Shown here: one piece after another, positions 16,922 through 26,125 of the stretch
Layout of the letters: each line of letters opens with the position of its first letter
Position numbering within the stretch: the first letter of the stretch is position 1
DNA from: Pedobacter changchengzhani
Lineage (GTDB): Bacteria; Bacteroidota; Bacteroidia; Sphingobacteriales; Sphingobacteriaceae
Assembly (NCBI RefSeq): GCF_004354365.1
Contig: NZ_SJCY01000001.1
Span: 124,001-188,000 of the forward strand
DNA length: 64,000 nt
Direction of reading: 5' to 3'
The notes under the pieces: generated by a model
What the model was told of the DNA's origin: nothing
What the model saw: the letters and a program-made list of their open reading frames with translations, nothing else
Database searches by the model: none
Program-made: the position numbers and the translations under genes

Positions 16922-18433
16922 ATGATTTTAAGCAAACAAAATTTAAACAACATTGATGGTAATTTGGTTGCTAAGCCAAATTTAGATGTTTTGGCCTTGC
17001 CAGAAAAGGTAATCCAATTTGGAACCGGCGTTTTATTACGTGGTTTGCCAGATTATTTTATTGACAAGGCAAACAGACAAGGGATTTTTAATGGTCGGGT
17101 TTTAGTGGTAAAATCTACTTCTACAGGTATTACAGATGCTTTTGCTACGCAAGATAATTTATACACAGTTTGTGTTAAGGGTATCGAAAATGGCGAAAAC
17201 TTTGAAGAATATATAATAAATTCATCTATTAGTAGGGTATTATCTGCTTCTGCAAATTGGGCAGAAATTTTAAAAGCTGCGCACAATCCTGAAATGCAGA
17301 TTGTAATTTCTAACACAACAGAAGTTGGTATTATAATGAGCGAGGATAAAATTACCGAACAGCCTCCACGCTCATATCCAGGTAAGTTATTGGCTTTTTT
17401 ATTCGAAAGATTTACAGCTTTTAACGGTTCTGCAGAAAGTGGAATGGTAATTTTGCCTACTGAACTTATTAGTGATAATGCAGATAAACTTAAAGAAATT
17501 TTGTTAGAATTGGCCATCGCAAATAAATTGAGTTGGGATTTTATTCAATGGTTAAAAACAGCAAATCACTTTTGTAAAACTTTGGTAGATCGTATTGTGC
17601 CAGGCAAATTGCCTGCAGATACTCAAAAACAAACAGAAAATTTATTGGGCTATACCGATGAACTGATGATTATGGCCGAACCATTTAGATTGTGGGCTAT
17701 AGAATCGCCAAAAGAAAGCGTGCAGGAAATTCTTTCATTCGCTTCCGCTGATAAAGGTATTTTTATTGTGCCGTCAATTAGTAAATTTAAGGAACTAAAA
17801 TTGCGCTTACTTAATGGCACGCATACTTTAAGCTGCGGATTAGCACTTTTATCGGGCTTTTCTACCGTAAAAGAAGCCATGGCCGATGAACATTTTGCCA
17901 ATTACGTTTCGAGGTTGATGAACGAAGAAATTGCGCCTTCGGTGGTAAATGAAGATATAACTTTAAAAGAAGCGATTGAATTTGCAAATAGCGTTATCGA
18001 TCGCTTTAGCAATCCATTTTTAGATCATCAGTGGAAAGCAATTACGTTAAACTATACCTCAAAAATACAGCTGCGCAACATTCCTTTAATTCGTAAATAT
18101 TACAGCTTAAATGCACAGGCGCCATCATTAACAGCTTTGGGTTTTGCTGCTTATTTAGTATTTATGGATACTCAAAAAGACGGCGAAACATTCGTTGCAA
18201 ATGTTAACGGCGAGGCTATTCCAACTCAAGATGAATCTGCAGAAATTTTACACAATTACTGGCGTAATCCGGATACGGCATTAGATTTAATTTTGGGCGA
18301 TAGACGCTTGTGGGATAAAAATTTAAATAACTACGAAGGCTTCGCACAAAAAGTTAAACATTACGTTTCTTTACTGAGAAATGAAGGTGGTAAAGAAATA
18401 TTAAATCGCTTATTTTTAGAACAGAAAGTTTAA
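16922..18433 (+). CDS. uxaB: Tagaturonate reductase (altronate oxidoreductase)
   Basis: A 503-residue NAD-dependent polyol dehydrogenase of the mannitol dehydrogenase family. The N-terminal Rossmann part begins VIQFGTGVLLRGLPDYFID and continues with VISNTTEVGI; the catalytic C-terminal domain has the lysine region SKFKELKLRLLNGTHT, which is typical of UxaB. It reduces tagaturonate to altronate in galacturonate catabolism. It is the first gene of the six-gene operon and is followed by uxaA after 5 bases. The whole operon probably answers to the LacI-type operator upstream. Confidence 0.95.
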   Translation: MILSKQNLNNIDGNLVAKPNLDVLALPEKVIQFGTGVLLRGLPDYFIDKANRQGIFNGRVLVVKSTSTGITDAFATQDNLYTVCVKGIENGENFEEYIINSSISRVLSASANWAEILKAAHNPEMQIVISNTTEVGIIMSEDKITEQPPRSYPGKLLAFLFERFTAFNGSAESGMVILPTELISDNADKLKEILLELAIANKLSWDFIQWLKTANHFCKTLVDRIVPGKLPADTQKQTENLLGYTDELMIMAEPFRLWAIESPKESVQEILSFASADKGIFIVPSISKFKELKLRLLNGTHTLSCGLALLSGFSTVKEAMADEHFANYVSRLMNEEIAPSVVNEDITLKEAIEFANSVIDRFSNPFLDHQWKAITLNYTSKIQLRNIPLIRKYYSLNAQAPSLTALGFAAYLVFMDTQKDGETFVANVNGEAIPTQDESAEILHNYWRNPDTALDLILGDRRLWDKNLNNYEGFAQKVKHYVSLLRNEGGKEILNRLFLEQKV

Positions 18434-18438
18434 CAATT

Positions 18439-20082
18439 ATGACTAGGATTCTTAAAATTCATCCTGCAGATAATGTTTTGGTGGCTTTGCAAAACTTGGC
18501 AAAGGGCGAAACTGTGGTGCATGATGAGGCGCAATACGTTTTATTAGACGATATAAATGCTAAACATAAATTCTTTATGCAGGATATGAATATTGGCGAT
18601 CCAATATTTATGTACGGCGTATTGGTTGGCAAAGCGCAATATTTTATCCCGAAAGGAAGTTTAATGAATACGGATAATACCAAACATGCTTCTGAACCTT
18701 TTGAGTTTAAGCCGTACCATTTTGAGTGGAAAGCGCCCGATGTTTCTAAATATAAAGACCGCACTTTTAATGGCTATCACCGTGCTGATGGACGCGTAGG
18801 AACTGCAAATTATTGGTTATTTATTCCAACTGTGTTTTGCGAAAATCGCAATTTGGATGTTATTCGAGAGGCTTTGCACAATGAACTTGGTTATGCCGTA
18901 ACCGAGAAATATAAATCGTACACCCATCAATTGGTTGAGGCTTATAAGCACGGAGAAATTCTTGCTGAAGCAAATCAAATGTCTATCGGGCAATCAGAGC
19001 ATAATACCGATAGGGTTTTTAAAAATGTTGATGGTATAAAATTTCTAAACCATCAGGGCGGTTGTGGTGGCACTAGGCAAGATGCAGCAGTTTTGAGCAA
19101 GCTTTTGGCCGCTTATGCCGATCATCCGAACGTTGCCGGCGTAACCGTTTTAAGTTTAGGATGCCAAAACTTACAGGTGAATGATTTTATGATCGATTTA
19201 AAACACCGTAGTCCGAATTTTGATAAACCACTGTATATTTTTGAGCAACAACAAGCGCAAAGCGAAGAACAGCTTATTAAAGAGGCAATACGGAAAACAT
19301 TTATCGGTTTAACCGAAGTTAATAAAATAAAGAGACAACCTGCGCCACTAAGCAAATTGGTTGTTGGTGTTAAATGTGGTGGCAGCGATGGTTTTAGTGG
19401 AATTAGTGCAAACCCCGCAGTAGGCTACACATCAGATTTGGTTGTGGCTTTGGGCGGTACAGTTCTACTTGCCGAGTTTCCAGAGCTTTGTGGTGCCGAG
19501 CAACAAATAATCGACCGAACAAAAGACGAAGGGGCAGCCCGGAAATTTATAGAACTGATGACCGCTTATGGCAATGCGGCCTTAAATGTAGGATCGGGTT
19601 TTCACATGAATCCATCGCCTGGAAATATTAAAGACGGCTTAATTACCGATGCCATAAAAAGCACTGGCGCGGCCAAAAAAGGCGGTACATCACCAGTGGA
19701 AGATGTTTTAGATTATACCGAACCAGCGACAAAAATCGGTTTAAATTTAGTTTGTACGCCCGGTAATGATGTAGAAGCAACTACTGGAAAAGCAGCATCG
19801 GGCGCCACGCTAATTTTATTTACTACAGGTTTGGGCACGCCAACGGGTAACCCAATTTGCCCCACCATTAAAGTGGCTACTAACAATGCCTTGGCAAAGC
19901 GCATGAGCGATATTATAGATATTAACTGTGGACCGGTAATTGAAGGCGAAAAAACCATTGAAGAAATGGGCGAAGACATTTTAGAGTATTGCATAAAGGC
20001 TGCAAGTGGAGAAGTTATTCCAAAAGCTGTATTGCTAAACCAAGATGATTTTATCCCTTGGAAACGTGGTGTAAGTCTTTAA
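18439..20082 (+). CDS. uxaA: Altronate dehydratase
   Basis: A 547-residue protein with the two expected parts: an N-terminal SAF-like domain (about residues 1-95, starting TRILKIHPADNVLVALQNL) and the large dehydratase domain beginning YHRADGRVGTANYWLFIPT. Cysteine-containing motifs NHQGGCGGTR, LSLGCQNLQV and VGVKCGGSDGFSG are intact and probably help bind the metal. It converts D-altronate to 2-keto-3-deoxygluconate. It fits between UxaB and KdgK in the pathway and in the operon, with 55 bases before uxaC. Confidence 0.95.
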   Translation: MTRILKIHPADNVLVALQNLAKGETVVHDEAQYVLLDDINAKHKFFMQDMNIGDPIFMYGVLVGKAQYFIPKGSLMNTDNTKHASEPFEFKPYHFEWKAPDVSKYKDRTFNGYHRADGRVGTANYWLFIPTVFCENRNLDVIREALHNELGYAVTEKYKSYTHQLVEAYKHGEILAEANQMSIGQSEHNTDRVFKNVDGIKFLNHQGGCGGTRQDAAVLSKLLAAYADHPNVAGVTVLSLGCQNLQVNDFMIDLKHRSPNFDKPLYIFEQQQAQSEEQLIKEAIRKTFIGLTEVNKIKRQPAPLSKLVVGVKCGGSDGFSGISANPAVGYTSDLVVALGGTVLLAEFPELCGAEQQIIDRTKDEGAARKFIELMTAYGNAALNVGSGFHMNPSPGNIKDGLITDAIKSTGAAKKGGTSPVEDVLDYTEPATKIGLNLVCTPGNDVEATTGKAASGATLILFTTGLGTPTGNPICPTIKVATNNALAKRMSDIIDINCGPVIEGEKTIEEMGEDILEYCIKAASGEVIPKAVLLNQDDFIPWKRGVSL

Positions 20083-20137
20083 TTAAAAGGTTTTCGCCAA
20101 CTAATAGTACAAAAATTACATTTAGACCTAATAAAAA

Positions 20138-21538
20138 ATGAAAAGTTTTTTAGACGAAAATTTTCTCCTTCATACCAAAACAGCAGAAAAGCTTTACCAC
20201 GATTTTGCCAAGCAAATGCCGATTATCGATTACCATAATCATTTAATGCCTGATCAAATTGCGAACGACTTTCAATTTTCGAGTATAAGTGAAGTTTGGC
20301 TTGCTGGCGATCATTACAAATGGCGAGCAATGCGTGCAAATGGTGTAAATGAAAAATACATTACGGGAAATGCATCCGAGTTTGAGAAATTTGAAAAATG
20401 GGCAGAAACCGTTCCTTATACATTGCGCAATCCTTTATACCATTGGACACATTTAGAGCTGCAACGCTATTTTGGCATCACCGATATTTTATCGAGTAAA
20501 ACTGCACGTGCAATTTATGATGAATGTACGGCAAAATTACAAACGCCCGAATATTCGGTTCGAGGTTTAATGGCAAAAATGAATGTGGAGGCTGTTTGTA
20601 CAACCGATGATCCGTTAGACAGTTTAAACTTTCACCAACAACTAAAAAATGAAGGTGTTGCTGTTAAAATGTTGCCAGCATTTCGTCCGGATAAAGCCAT
20701 GAACAGCGATAACATTAAAGGTTTAAATGAATATATTGATAAATTAGAAACGGTTGTTGGTAAAAATATCACCTCTTTTCAGGATTACTTAGATGCTTTG
20801 AAAAGTCGCCATGATTATTTTGGCAATAACGGGTGTTCGGTGTCTGACCATGGTTTAGAGCAAATTTATGCCGAAGATTATACTGAGTCAGAAATCACAT
20901 CAATTTTTGAAAAAATCCGTAACAATAAAGATATTTCCTATCAGGAAAACCTACAATTTAAATCGGCAATGTTGGTTTATTTTGCAGTGTGGAACCACGA
21001 AAAAGGTTGGGTGCAACAATATCATCTAGGTGCTTTGCGAAACAACAACACCCGAATGTTAGCCCAATTAGGGCCTGATACGGGTTGGGATTCGATAGGT
21101 GATTTTAGCCAAGCGAGAATGCTTTCTAAATTTTTAAACCGTTTGGATGCCGATAATAAGTTAACAAAAACCATTATCTACAATTTAAACCCTGCGGATA
21201 ATGAAGTGGTTGCGGCCATGATTGGTAATTTTAACGATGGTTCTGTTGCTGGTAAAGTTCAGTTTGGTTCTGCTTGGTGGTTTTTAGATCAAAAAGATGG
21301 AATGACAAAGCAAATTAACGCATTATCAAATATGGGTTTGTTGAGCAGAATGGTGGGAATGCTTACCGATTCTAGAAGTTTCTTATCCTTTCCGCGCCAT
21401 GAATATTTTAGGCGCATTGTTTGTAATTTATTTGGCGATGATGTAGAAAATGGAGAATTACCTAACGATATTGATTGGATAGGGAAAATTGTTCAAGATA
21501 TTTCTTACTTTAACGCAAAAAACTATTTTAATTTTTAA
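20138..21538 (+). CDS. uxaC: Uronate (glucuronate/galacturonate) isomerase
   Basis: A 466-residue amidohydrolase-fold enzyme. DYHNHLMPDQIANDFQF near residue 30 is the metal-site motif of UxaC; VCTTDDPLDSL and MLPAFRPDKAM are further conserved blocks, and the C-terminus has LTDSRSFLSFPRHEYFRRI. It isomerises galacturonate to tagaturonate and glucuronate to fructuronate. As the operon carries uxaB and uxaA but not uxuB or uxuA, galacturonate is the clear substrate here. The neighbouring gaps (55 and 80 bases) are compatible with one transcript. Confidence 0.95.
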   Translation: MKSFLDENFLLHTKTAEKLYHDFAKQMPIIDYHNHLMPDQIANDFQFSSISEVWLAGDHYKWRAMRANGVNEKYITGNASEFEKFEKWAETVPYTLRNPLYHWTHLELQRYFGITDILSSKTARAIYDECTAKLQTPEYSVRGLMAKMNVEAVCTTDDPLDSLNFHQQLKNEGVAVKMLPAFRPDKAMNSDNIKGLNEYIDKLETVVGKNITSFQDYLDALKSRHDYFGNNGCSVSDHGLEQIYAEDYTESEITSIFEKIRNNKDISYQENLQFKSAMLVYFAVWNHEKGWVQQYHLGALRNNNTRMLAQLGPDTGWDSIGDFSQARMLSKFLNRLDADNKLTKTIIYNLNPADNEVVAAMIGNFNDGSVAGKVQFGSAWWFLDQKDGMTKQINALSNMGLLSRMVGMLTDSRSFLSFPRHEYFRRIVCNLFGDDVENGELPNDIDWIGKIVQDISYFNAKNYFNF

Positions 21539-21618
21539 TTCGGTTAATTTAGTGTGGTGCGGCTTAAGCATTTAATTGGTTTACCTCCACCTTGGCTAAA
21601 GAAGCGAAAAACATCGAA

Positions 21619-22671
21619 ATGATTAACCAAATACCCAATAAAACAAAAGGTAAAGTATTAAGCTTTGGCGAATTGCTCTTACGCATTTGCCCCGATATGG
21701 ATGGCCAGTGGCTAAAAGAAAATAAACTTCCTTTTTACATCGGCGGTGCCGAACTAAATGTGGCTACGGCACTTGCATTATGGAATGTACCTTCTACTTA
21801 TTTATCTGCCGTTCCTGATAATTCAATTACGAAAGATATTATTGAGTTTCTAAATAAACAGCGCATCGATACTTCCTCAATGGTTTATCATGGCGAAAGG
21901 CTAGGTTTATACTATCTTCCGAAGGGAAAAGATTTAAAAAATGCAGGTGTAATTTACGATAGGGCACATTCTGCTTATGCCGAATTAAGTGTAGGCCAAA
22001 TTAATTGGGATGTTGTTTTTGAAGGCGTAAGCTGGTTTCATTTTAGTGCAATTTGCCCTGCCATAAGCCAAAATATTGCTGATGTTTGTTTAGAGGCCTT
22101 AAAAGTTGCCGGTGCAAAAGGCATCGAGATTTCGTTAGATCTTAATTTTCGCTCTAAGCTTTGGAAATTTGGTAAAGACCCGATTGAGGTTTTGCCCGAA
22201 TTGGCTAAGTATTGCACGTTGATAATGGGCAATGTTTGGGCGGCAAACAAAATGTTGGGCACATCCTTACACGATGATTTAACTGCGTTAGAAAATTATG
22301 AAAAACAAACGCTAATTGATCAATCGGCAGATACTTCAAAAAAAATTATCGAAAAGTTTCCTTCATGTACGCGGGTTGCAAATACATTTAGGTTCGATCA
22401 TGGTAGAGGCATTAAATATTATACTACGCTATATGCCAATGATGAATTGTTCGTTTCGCCGGAGTATGTATCAGAAGAAATATTAGATAAAGTGGGTAGT
22501 GGCGATTGTTTTATGGCCGGGTTGATTTATGGTTTTTATAACGATAAACCTATGCAAGAAATTTTAGATTTTGCCACGGCAGCAGCCTACGATAAGCTTT
22601 ACATTGCGAGCGATGCCACCACGAGTACAGTAACAGAAATAGAAAAAAGAATGATACACCATGATAAGTAA
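21619..22671 (+). CDS. kdgK: 2-dehydro-3-deoxygluconate kinase (PfkB family)
   Basis: I choose ATG 21619 (MINQIPNKTKGKVLSFGELL), giving 350 residues; the in-frame TTG at 21592 adds nine residues outside the fold. PfkB features are clear: the N-terminal LSFGELLLRI and YIGGAELNVATALAL, and the C-terminal signature DKVGSGDCFMAGLIYGF with the catalytic Asp. It phosphorylates KDG to KDPG with ATP, linking altronate dehydratase to the aldolase. The 3' end overlaps kdgA by 11 bases, so the two are translationally coupled. Confidence 0.92.
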   Translation: MINQIPNKTKGKVLSFGELLLRICPDMDGQWLKENKLPFYIGGAELNVATALALWNVPSTYLSAVPDNSITKDIIEFLNKQRIDTSSMVYHGERLGLYYLPKGKDLKNAGVIYDRAHSAYAELSVGQINWDVVFEGVSWFHFSAICPAISQNIADVCLEALKVAGAKGIEISLDLNFRSKLWKFGKDPIEVLPELAKYCTLIMGNVWAANKMLGTSLHDDLTALENYEKQTLIDQSADTSKKIIEKFPSCTRVANTFRFDHGRGIKYYTTLYANDELFVSPEYVSEEILDKVGSGDCFMAGLIYGFYNDKPMQEILDFATAAAYDKLYIASDATTSTVTEIEKRMIHHDK

Positions 22672-23323
22672 TAAACATAAAATATTAGATGCAATTTTGG
22701 AGCAAGGGATGTTGCCTTTGTTTTATCAAGACAGCGAAGAGGGAAGTGTAGAAATTCTACGCACGTTGTATAAAGCAGGCGTTAGGGTTTTCGAATATAC
22801 AAATCGTGGTAAATCGGCTTTGCCGAACTTTAAAAAATTGGTAGAGATACGCGATGCAGAAATGCCCGATCTTTATTTGGGAATTGGTACGATAAAAACA
22901 CCTGCAGATGCAAATGCTTTTATTCAAGCCGGAACTGATTTTATTGTTGCACCGATTGTTAATGCGGAAGTGGCAGATATTGCGAATAAAATTAATATGC
23001 TTTGGATACCCGGTTGTATGACGCCGACTGAAATTAGCATTGCACAGGCTAACAAAGCCATGTTAATAAAAATATTCCCTGCAAATATTTTAGGTCCCGA
23101 TTTTATTTCATCTATTAAAGATTTATTTGCCGGCCAGTTATTTATGCCAACCGGAGGTGTAGAAATTGATGAAAATAATTTAAAAACTTGGTTTAAAGCT
23201 GGTGTTTGTGCCGTAGGTATGGGCAGTAAATTAATTAGCAAAGATGTAATGAGCAAAGGCTTATATGAGGAACTTTTCGATAGTACCAAATTAGCGTTAG
23301 CGTTAATTAAAAAAAGTAAATAA
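22661..23323 (+). CDS. kdgA: KDPG aldolase (2-dehydro-3-deoxy-phosphogluconate aldolase)
   Basis: A 220-residue TIM-barrel class I aldolase of the KDPG/KHG family. RVFEYTNRGKSALPNFKKL carries the conserved Glu region, LGIGTIKTPADANAFIQAG the second block, and MLIKIFPANILGPDFISS the Schiff-base lysine; FMPTGGVEIDENN is the phosphate-binding loop. It splits KDPG into pyruvate and glyceraldehyde-3-phosphate, the last step of this operon. The gene starts inside the end of kdgK and is followed by exuT after 21 bases. Confidence 0.93.
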   Translation: MISNKHKILDAILEQGMLPLFYQDSEEGSVEILRTLYKAGVRVFEYTNRGKSALPNFKKLVEIRDAEMPDLYLGIGTIKTPADANAFIQAGTDFIVAPIVNAEVADIANKINMLWIPGCMTPTEISIAQANKAMLIKIFPANILGPDFISSIKDLFAGQLFMPTGGVEIDENNLKTWFKAGVCAVGMGSKLISKDVMSKGLYEELFDSTKLALALIKKSK

Positions 23324-23344
23324 ATACAGTTAACCTAACCAAAA

Positions 23345-24784
23345 ATGGAGCAGAAAAAAACGAGTAAATACAGATGGACGATATGCTTTCTACTGTTTCT
23401 TGCAACTACAATAAATTATTTAGATAGGCAAGTACTGTCGTTAACTTGGTCTGATTTTATTAAACCAGAATTTCATTGGGATAATAATGATTACGGAAAT
23501 ATTACCGCACTTTTTTCTATTTTTTATGCTTTTGCAATGCTTTTTGCGGGTAGGCTGGTTGATAAACTCGATACCAAAAAAGGCTTTTTATGGGCAATTG
23601 GTATTTGGTCGGTAGGTGCTTGTTTACATGCATTTTGTGGTATTGCTACATCAGGAATATTAACAGGCCATTGGTTAGTTAGCTTTGAAGGTGCTAAAGA
23701 GGCAATTTCGGTGGTAAATAACACGGGAATGATTGTTTCGGTAAGTGTTACATTGTTCATTTTTGCCCGTTTTGTGTTGGCAGTAGGCGAAGCTGGAAAC
23801 TTTCCTGCTGCGATTAAAGCAACTGCAGAATATTTTCCTAAAAAAGATAGGGCATTTGCAACTAGTATTTTTAATGCAGGGGCAACTGTTGGTGCTTTAG
23901 CTGCGCCAATATCTATTCCGTTTATTGCAAAGGCTTATGGCTGGGAAATGTCTTTTATCATTATCGGCGCATTGGGTTTTGTTTGGATGGGCTTTTGGGT
24001 ATTTGTTTACAATAAACCCGAATTGCATAAAAGAGTTACAGCAGATGAATTGGCCTACATTCAGCAGGATGTAATTAACGATCGAAAATTAGATAATTAT
24101 GTGGAGGAAACCACAGAAAAAGTTTCGTTTATCGATTGCTTTAAATACAAACAAACATGGGCTTTTGCATTCGGTAAATTTATGACAGATGGTGTGTGGT
24201 GGTTCTTTTTATTCTGGACACCCGCTTATTTAAAAGCTGTTTACGGAATGGATTCTACAGATAGCGCATTTCCATTATTTGTACTTTATATGATTACTTT
24301 ACTTTCGATTATTGGTGGTTGGTTACCAACTTATTTTGTGGAGAAAAAAGGTATGAACCCTTATGAAGGTAGAATGAGAGCCATGTTAATTTTTGCATTT
24401 TTTCCGCTGTTAACACTTATTGCACAACCATTAGGTCACATTACGTATTGGTTGCCAATTATTATTATTGGTATTGCAGGTGCAGCACACCAAGCATGGT
24501 CGGCAAATATTTTTTCTACCATTGGCGATATGTTTCCTAAAAAAGCGATTGCAACCATTACAGGTATAGGCGGAATGGCGGGTGGTATTGGTGCTTTTAT
24601 TATTAATAAAGGATCCGGATTATTATTCGATTATACCGGAAATAACCACATTGTTTTTATAGGTTTTAAAGGAGAAGAAGCTGGATATTTCATCATATTT
24701 TCTATCTGTTCGGTATGTTATTTAATTGGCTGGACGGTAATGAAATCTCTTGTACCTAAATATGAGGTTGTTAAATTGGCATAA
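23345..24784 (+). CDS. exuT: Hexuronate MFS transporter (ExuT-like)
   Basis: A 479-residue major-facilitator protein with 12 predicted helices. The first helix TINYLDRQVLSLTWSDF and the following YGNITALFSIFYAFAMLFAGRL are diagnostic of the anion:cation symporter branch to which ExuT belongs; the loop after helix 2 has GRLVDKLDTKKGFLWA. It imports galacturonate/glucuronate with protons. It is the last gene of the operon; the sequence immediately after its stop carries the first of five copies of a terminator hairpin and the left edge of the ompA-tail array. Confidence 0.9.
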   Translation: MEQKKTSKYRWTICFLLFLATTINYLDRQVLSLTWSDFIKPEFHWDNNDYGNITALFSIFYAFAMLFAGRLVDKLDTKKGFLWAIGIWSVGACLHAFCGIATSGILTGHWLVSFEGAKEAISVVNNTGMIVSVSVTLFIFARFVLAVGEAGNFPAAIKATAEYFPKKDRAFATSIFNAGATVGALAAPISIPFIAKAYGWEMSFIIIGALGFVWMGFWVFVYNKPELHKRVTADELAYIQQDVINDRKLDNYVEETTEKVSFIDCFKYKQTWAFAFGKFMTDGVWWFFLFWTPAYLKAVYGMDSTDSAFPLFVLYMITLLSIIGGWLPTYFVEKKGMNPYEGRMRAMLIFAFFPLLTLIAQPLGHITYWLPIIIIGIAGAAHQAWSANIFSTIGDMFPKKAIATITGIGGMAGGIGAFIINKGSGLLFDYTGNNHIVFIGFKGEEAGYFIIFSICSVCYLIGWTVMKSLVPKYEVVKLA

Positions 24785-24847
24785 ATTAAGGATAATTAGA
24801 TTCTTCTGAATAATCTGGAGGTTAATCGCTTGGTTTTAACCTATAAA

Positions 24848-24880
24848 AAAGAAGTCAAGTTTTAAAAACTTGACTTCTTT
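24848..24880. terminator. Terminator hairpin copy 1 (end of exuT operon)
   Basis: AAAGAAGTCAAGTTTT (24848-24863) pairs with AAAACTTGACTTCTTT (24865-24880), a 16-bp perfect stem flanked by A- and T-rich ends. It is suited to stop transcription from both sides and ends the galacturonate operon. Confidence 0.85.
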
Positions 24881-24904
24881 CATTTATAATAACCTAATGC
24901 GCAC

Positions 24905-24987
24905 TTATTGAGAAATCAATTTGAATTCTGTGCGTCTATTTTGTTAATGTTGTGGGTTTATACATTTTATAACAGGTTTAGATTCTT
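24905..24987 (-). pseudogene. Truncated fourth copy of the ompA tail
   Basis: On the minus strand this matches the last roughly 90 bases of the OmpA gene, including the stop at 24905, but with several substitutions, a 9-base loss near 24957-24970 and a deletion that joins it straight to the next spacer. It is the most decayed member of the array and has no start codon. Confidence 0.85.
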
Positions 24988-25000
24988 TTTAACCTATAAA

Positions 25001-25033
25001 AAAGAAGTCAAGTTTTAAAAACTTGACTTCTTT
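25001..25033. terminator. Terminator hairpin copy 2
   Basis: Identical 16-bp stem to the copy at 24848, 153 bases further on, inside the tandem array. Confidence 0.8.
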
Positions 25034-25057
25034 AATTTTTGATAACCTAATGTGTAC

Positions 25058-25296
25058 TTATTGAGAAATCAATTTGAATTCTGTACGTCTATTTTGTTGA
25101 TGTTGTGCTTCTGTACATTCCACACAATCTACAACAGGTTTAGATTCTCCGTAACCTTTTGCAATCATCCTGCCTCTATCTATTCCTCTGTTAATTAAAT
25201 AACTAACTACAGATTGTGCTCTTTTTTGCGACAACTCTAAATTGTAATCTCCACTACCTCTTGAATCTGTAAAGGATGAAATCTCAATTTTGATAT
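25058..25296 (-). pseudogene. ompA tail copy, 239 bases
   Basis: Corresponds to codons 507 to stop of the intact OmpA gene (ISSFTDSRGSGDYNLELS onward to KLISQ). The reading frame is intact but there is no start codon: reading upstream on the minus strand the frame meets a TAA in the spacer after about 14 codons. It is therefore a 5'-truncated fragment, not an independent gene. Confidence 0.9.
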
Positions 25297-25356
25297 AATG
25301 ATAATTAGTTTCTTCTGAATAATCTGGAGGTTAATCGTTTGGTTTTAACCTATAAA

Positions 25357-25389
25357 AAAGAAGTCAAGTTTTAAAAACTTGACTTCTTT
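25357..25389. terminator. Terminator hairpin copy 3
   Basis: Same 16-bp stem as copies 1 and 2, 57 bases before the stop of the next ompA tail copy. Confidence 0.8.
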
Positions 25390-25413
25390 CATTTTTGATA
25401 ACCTAATGTGCAC

Positions 25414-25652
25414 TTATTGAGAAATCAATTTGAATTCTGTACGTCTATTTTGTTGATGTTGTGCTTCTGTACATTCCACACAATCTACAACAGGTTTAGA
25501 TTCTCCGTAACCTTTTGCAATCATCCTGCCTCTATCCATTCCTCTGTTAATTAAATAACTAACTACAGATTGTGCTCTTTTTTGCGACAACTCTAAATTG
25601 TAATCTCCACTACCTCTTGAGTCTGTAAAGGATGAAATCTCAATTTTGATAT
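25414..25652 (-). pseudogene. ompA tail copy, 239 bases
   Basis: Second full copy. It keeps the frame and stop of the intact gene; one visible change turns the GIDRG segment into GMDRG. No start codon is present and the frame is closed upstream in the spacer. Confidence 0.9.
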
Positions 25653-25712
25653 AAGGATAATTAGATTCTTCTGAATAATCTGGAGGTTAAGCGCTTGGTT
25701 TTAACCTATAAA

Positions 25713-25745
25713 AAAGAAGTCAAGTTTTTAAAACTTGACTTCTTT
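25713..25745. terminator. Terminator hairpin copy 4
   Basis: Same hairpin as the others, but the centre has changed from TTTTAAAAA to TTTTTAAAA, a variant shared with copy 5 next to the intact gene. Confidence 0.8.
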
Positions 25746-25769
25746 CATTTTTGATAACCTAATGTGCAC

Positions 25770-26008
25770 TTATTGAGAAATCAGTTTGAATTCTGTACGT
25801 CTATTTTGTTGATGTTGTGCTTCTGTACATTCCACACAATCTACAACAGGCTTAGATTCTCCGTAACCTTTTGCAATCATCCTGCCTCTATCTATTCCTC
25901 TGTTAATTAGATAGCTAACAACAGATTGTGCTCTTTTTTGCGATAGTTCTAAATTGTAATCTCCACTACCTCTTGAATCTGTAAAGGATGAAATCTCAAT
26001 TTTGATAT
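25770..26008 (-). pseudogene. ompA tail copy, 239 bases, nearest the intact gene
   Basis: Third full copy, in frame, with a few mostly silent differences from the intact gene (for example CTG for TTG in KLISQ). Lacks a start codon. Confidence 0.9.
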
Positions 26009-26068
26009 AAGGATAATTAGATTCTTCTGAATAATCTGGAGGTTAATCGCTTGGTTTTAACCTATAAA

Positions 26069-26101
26069 AAAGAAGTCAAGTTTTTAAAACTTGACTTCTT
26101 T
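26069..26101. terminator. Terminator hairpin copy 5 (end of ompA)
   Basis: The 16-bp stem hairpin 25 bases past the stop of the intact OmpA gene on the minus strand; it probably terminates that transcript, so the array beyond it is likely silent. Confidence 0.85.
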
Positions 26102-26125
26102 AATTTTTGATAACCTAATGTGCAC

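Larger units (their letters stand above)
24788..26125. repeat. Tandem array of 356-bp units derived from the 3' end of ompA
   Basis: Each full unit consists of a 117-base spacer with a terminator hairpin plus 239 bases that are a near-identical copy of the last 239 bases of the OmpA gene at 26126-27883. Spacers begin at 24788, 25297, 25653 and 26009; the full ompA-tail copies begin at 25058, 25414 and 25770, exactly 356 apart, and the real gene end at 26126 continues the period. The leftmost unit is deleted to 153 bases in length. The first spacer starts 3 bases after the exuT stop, so the ancestor was exuT, 117 bases, ompA, followed by duplication. Few substitutions separate the copies. Confidence 0.95.

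Noticed and set aside
24788..26125. Regular spacing suggesting a CRISPR array
   Set aside because: The unit is 356 bases and its content is the end of a neighbouring gene plus a terminator; there are no short repeats with unique spacers and no cas genes.
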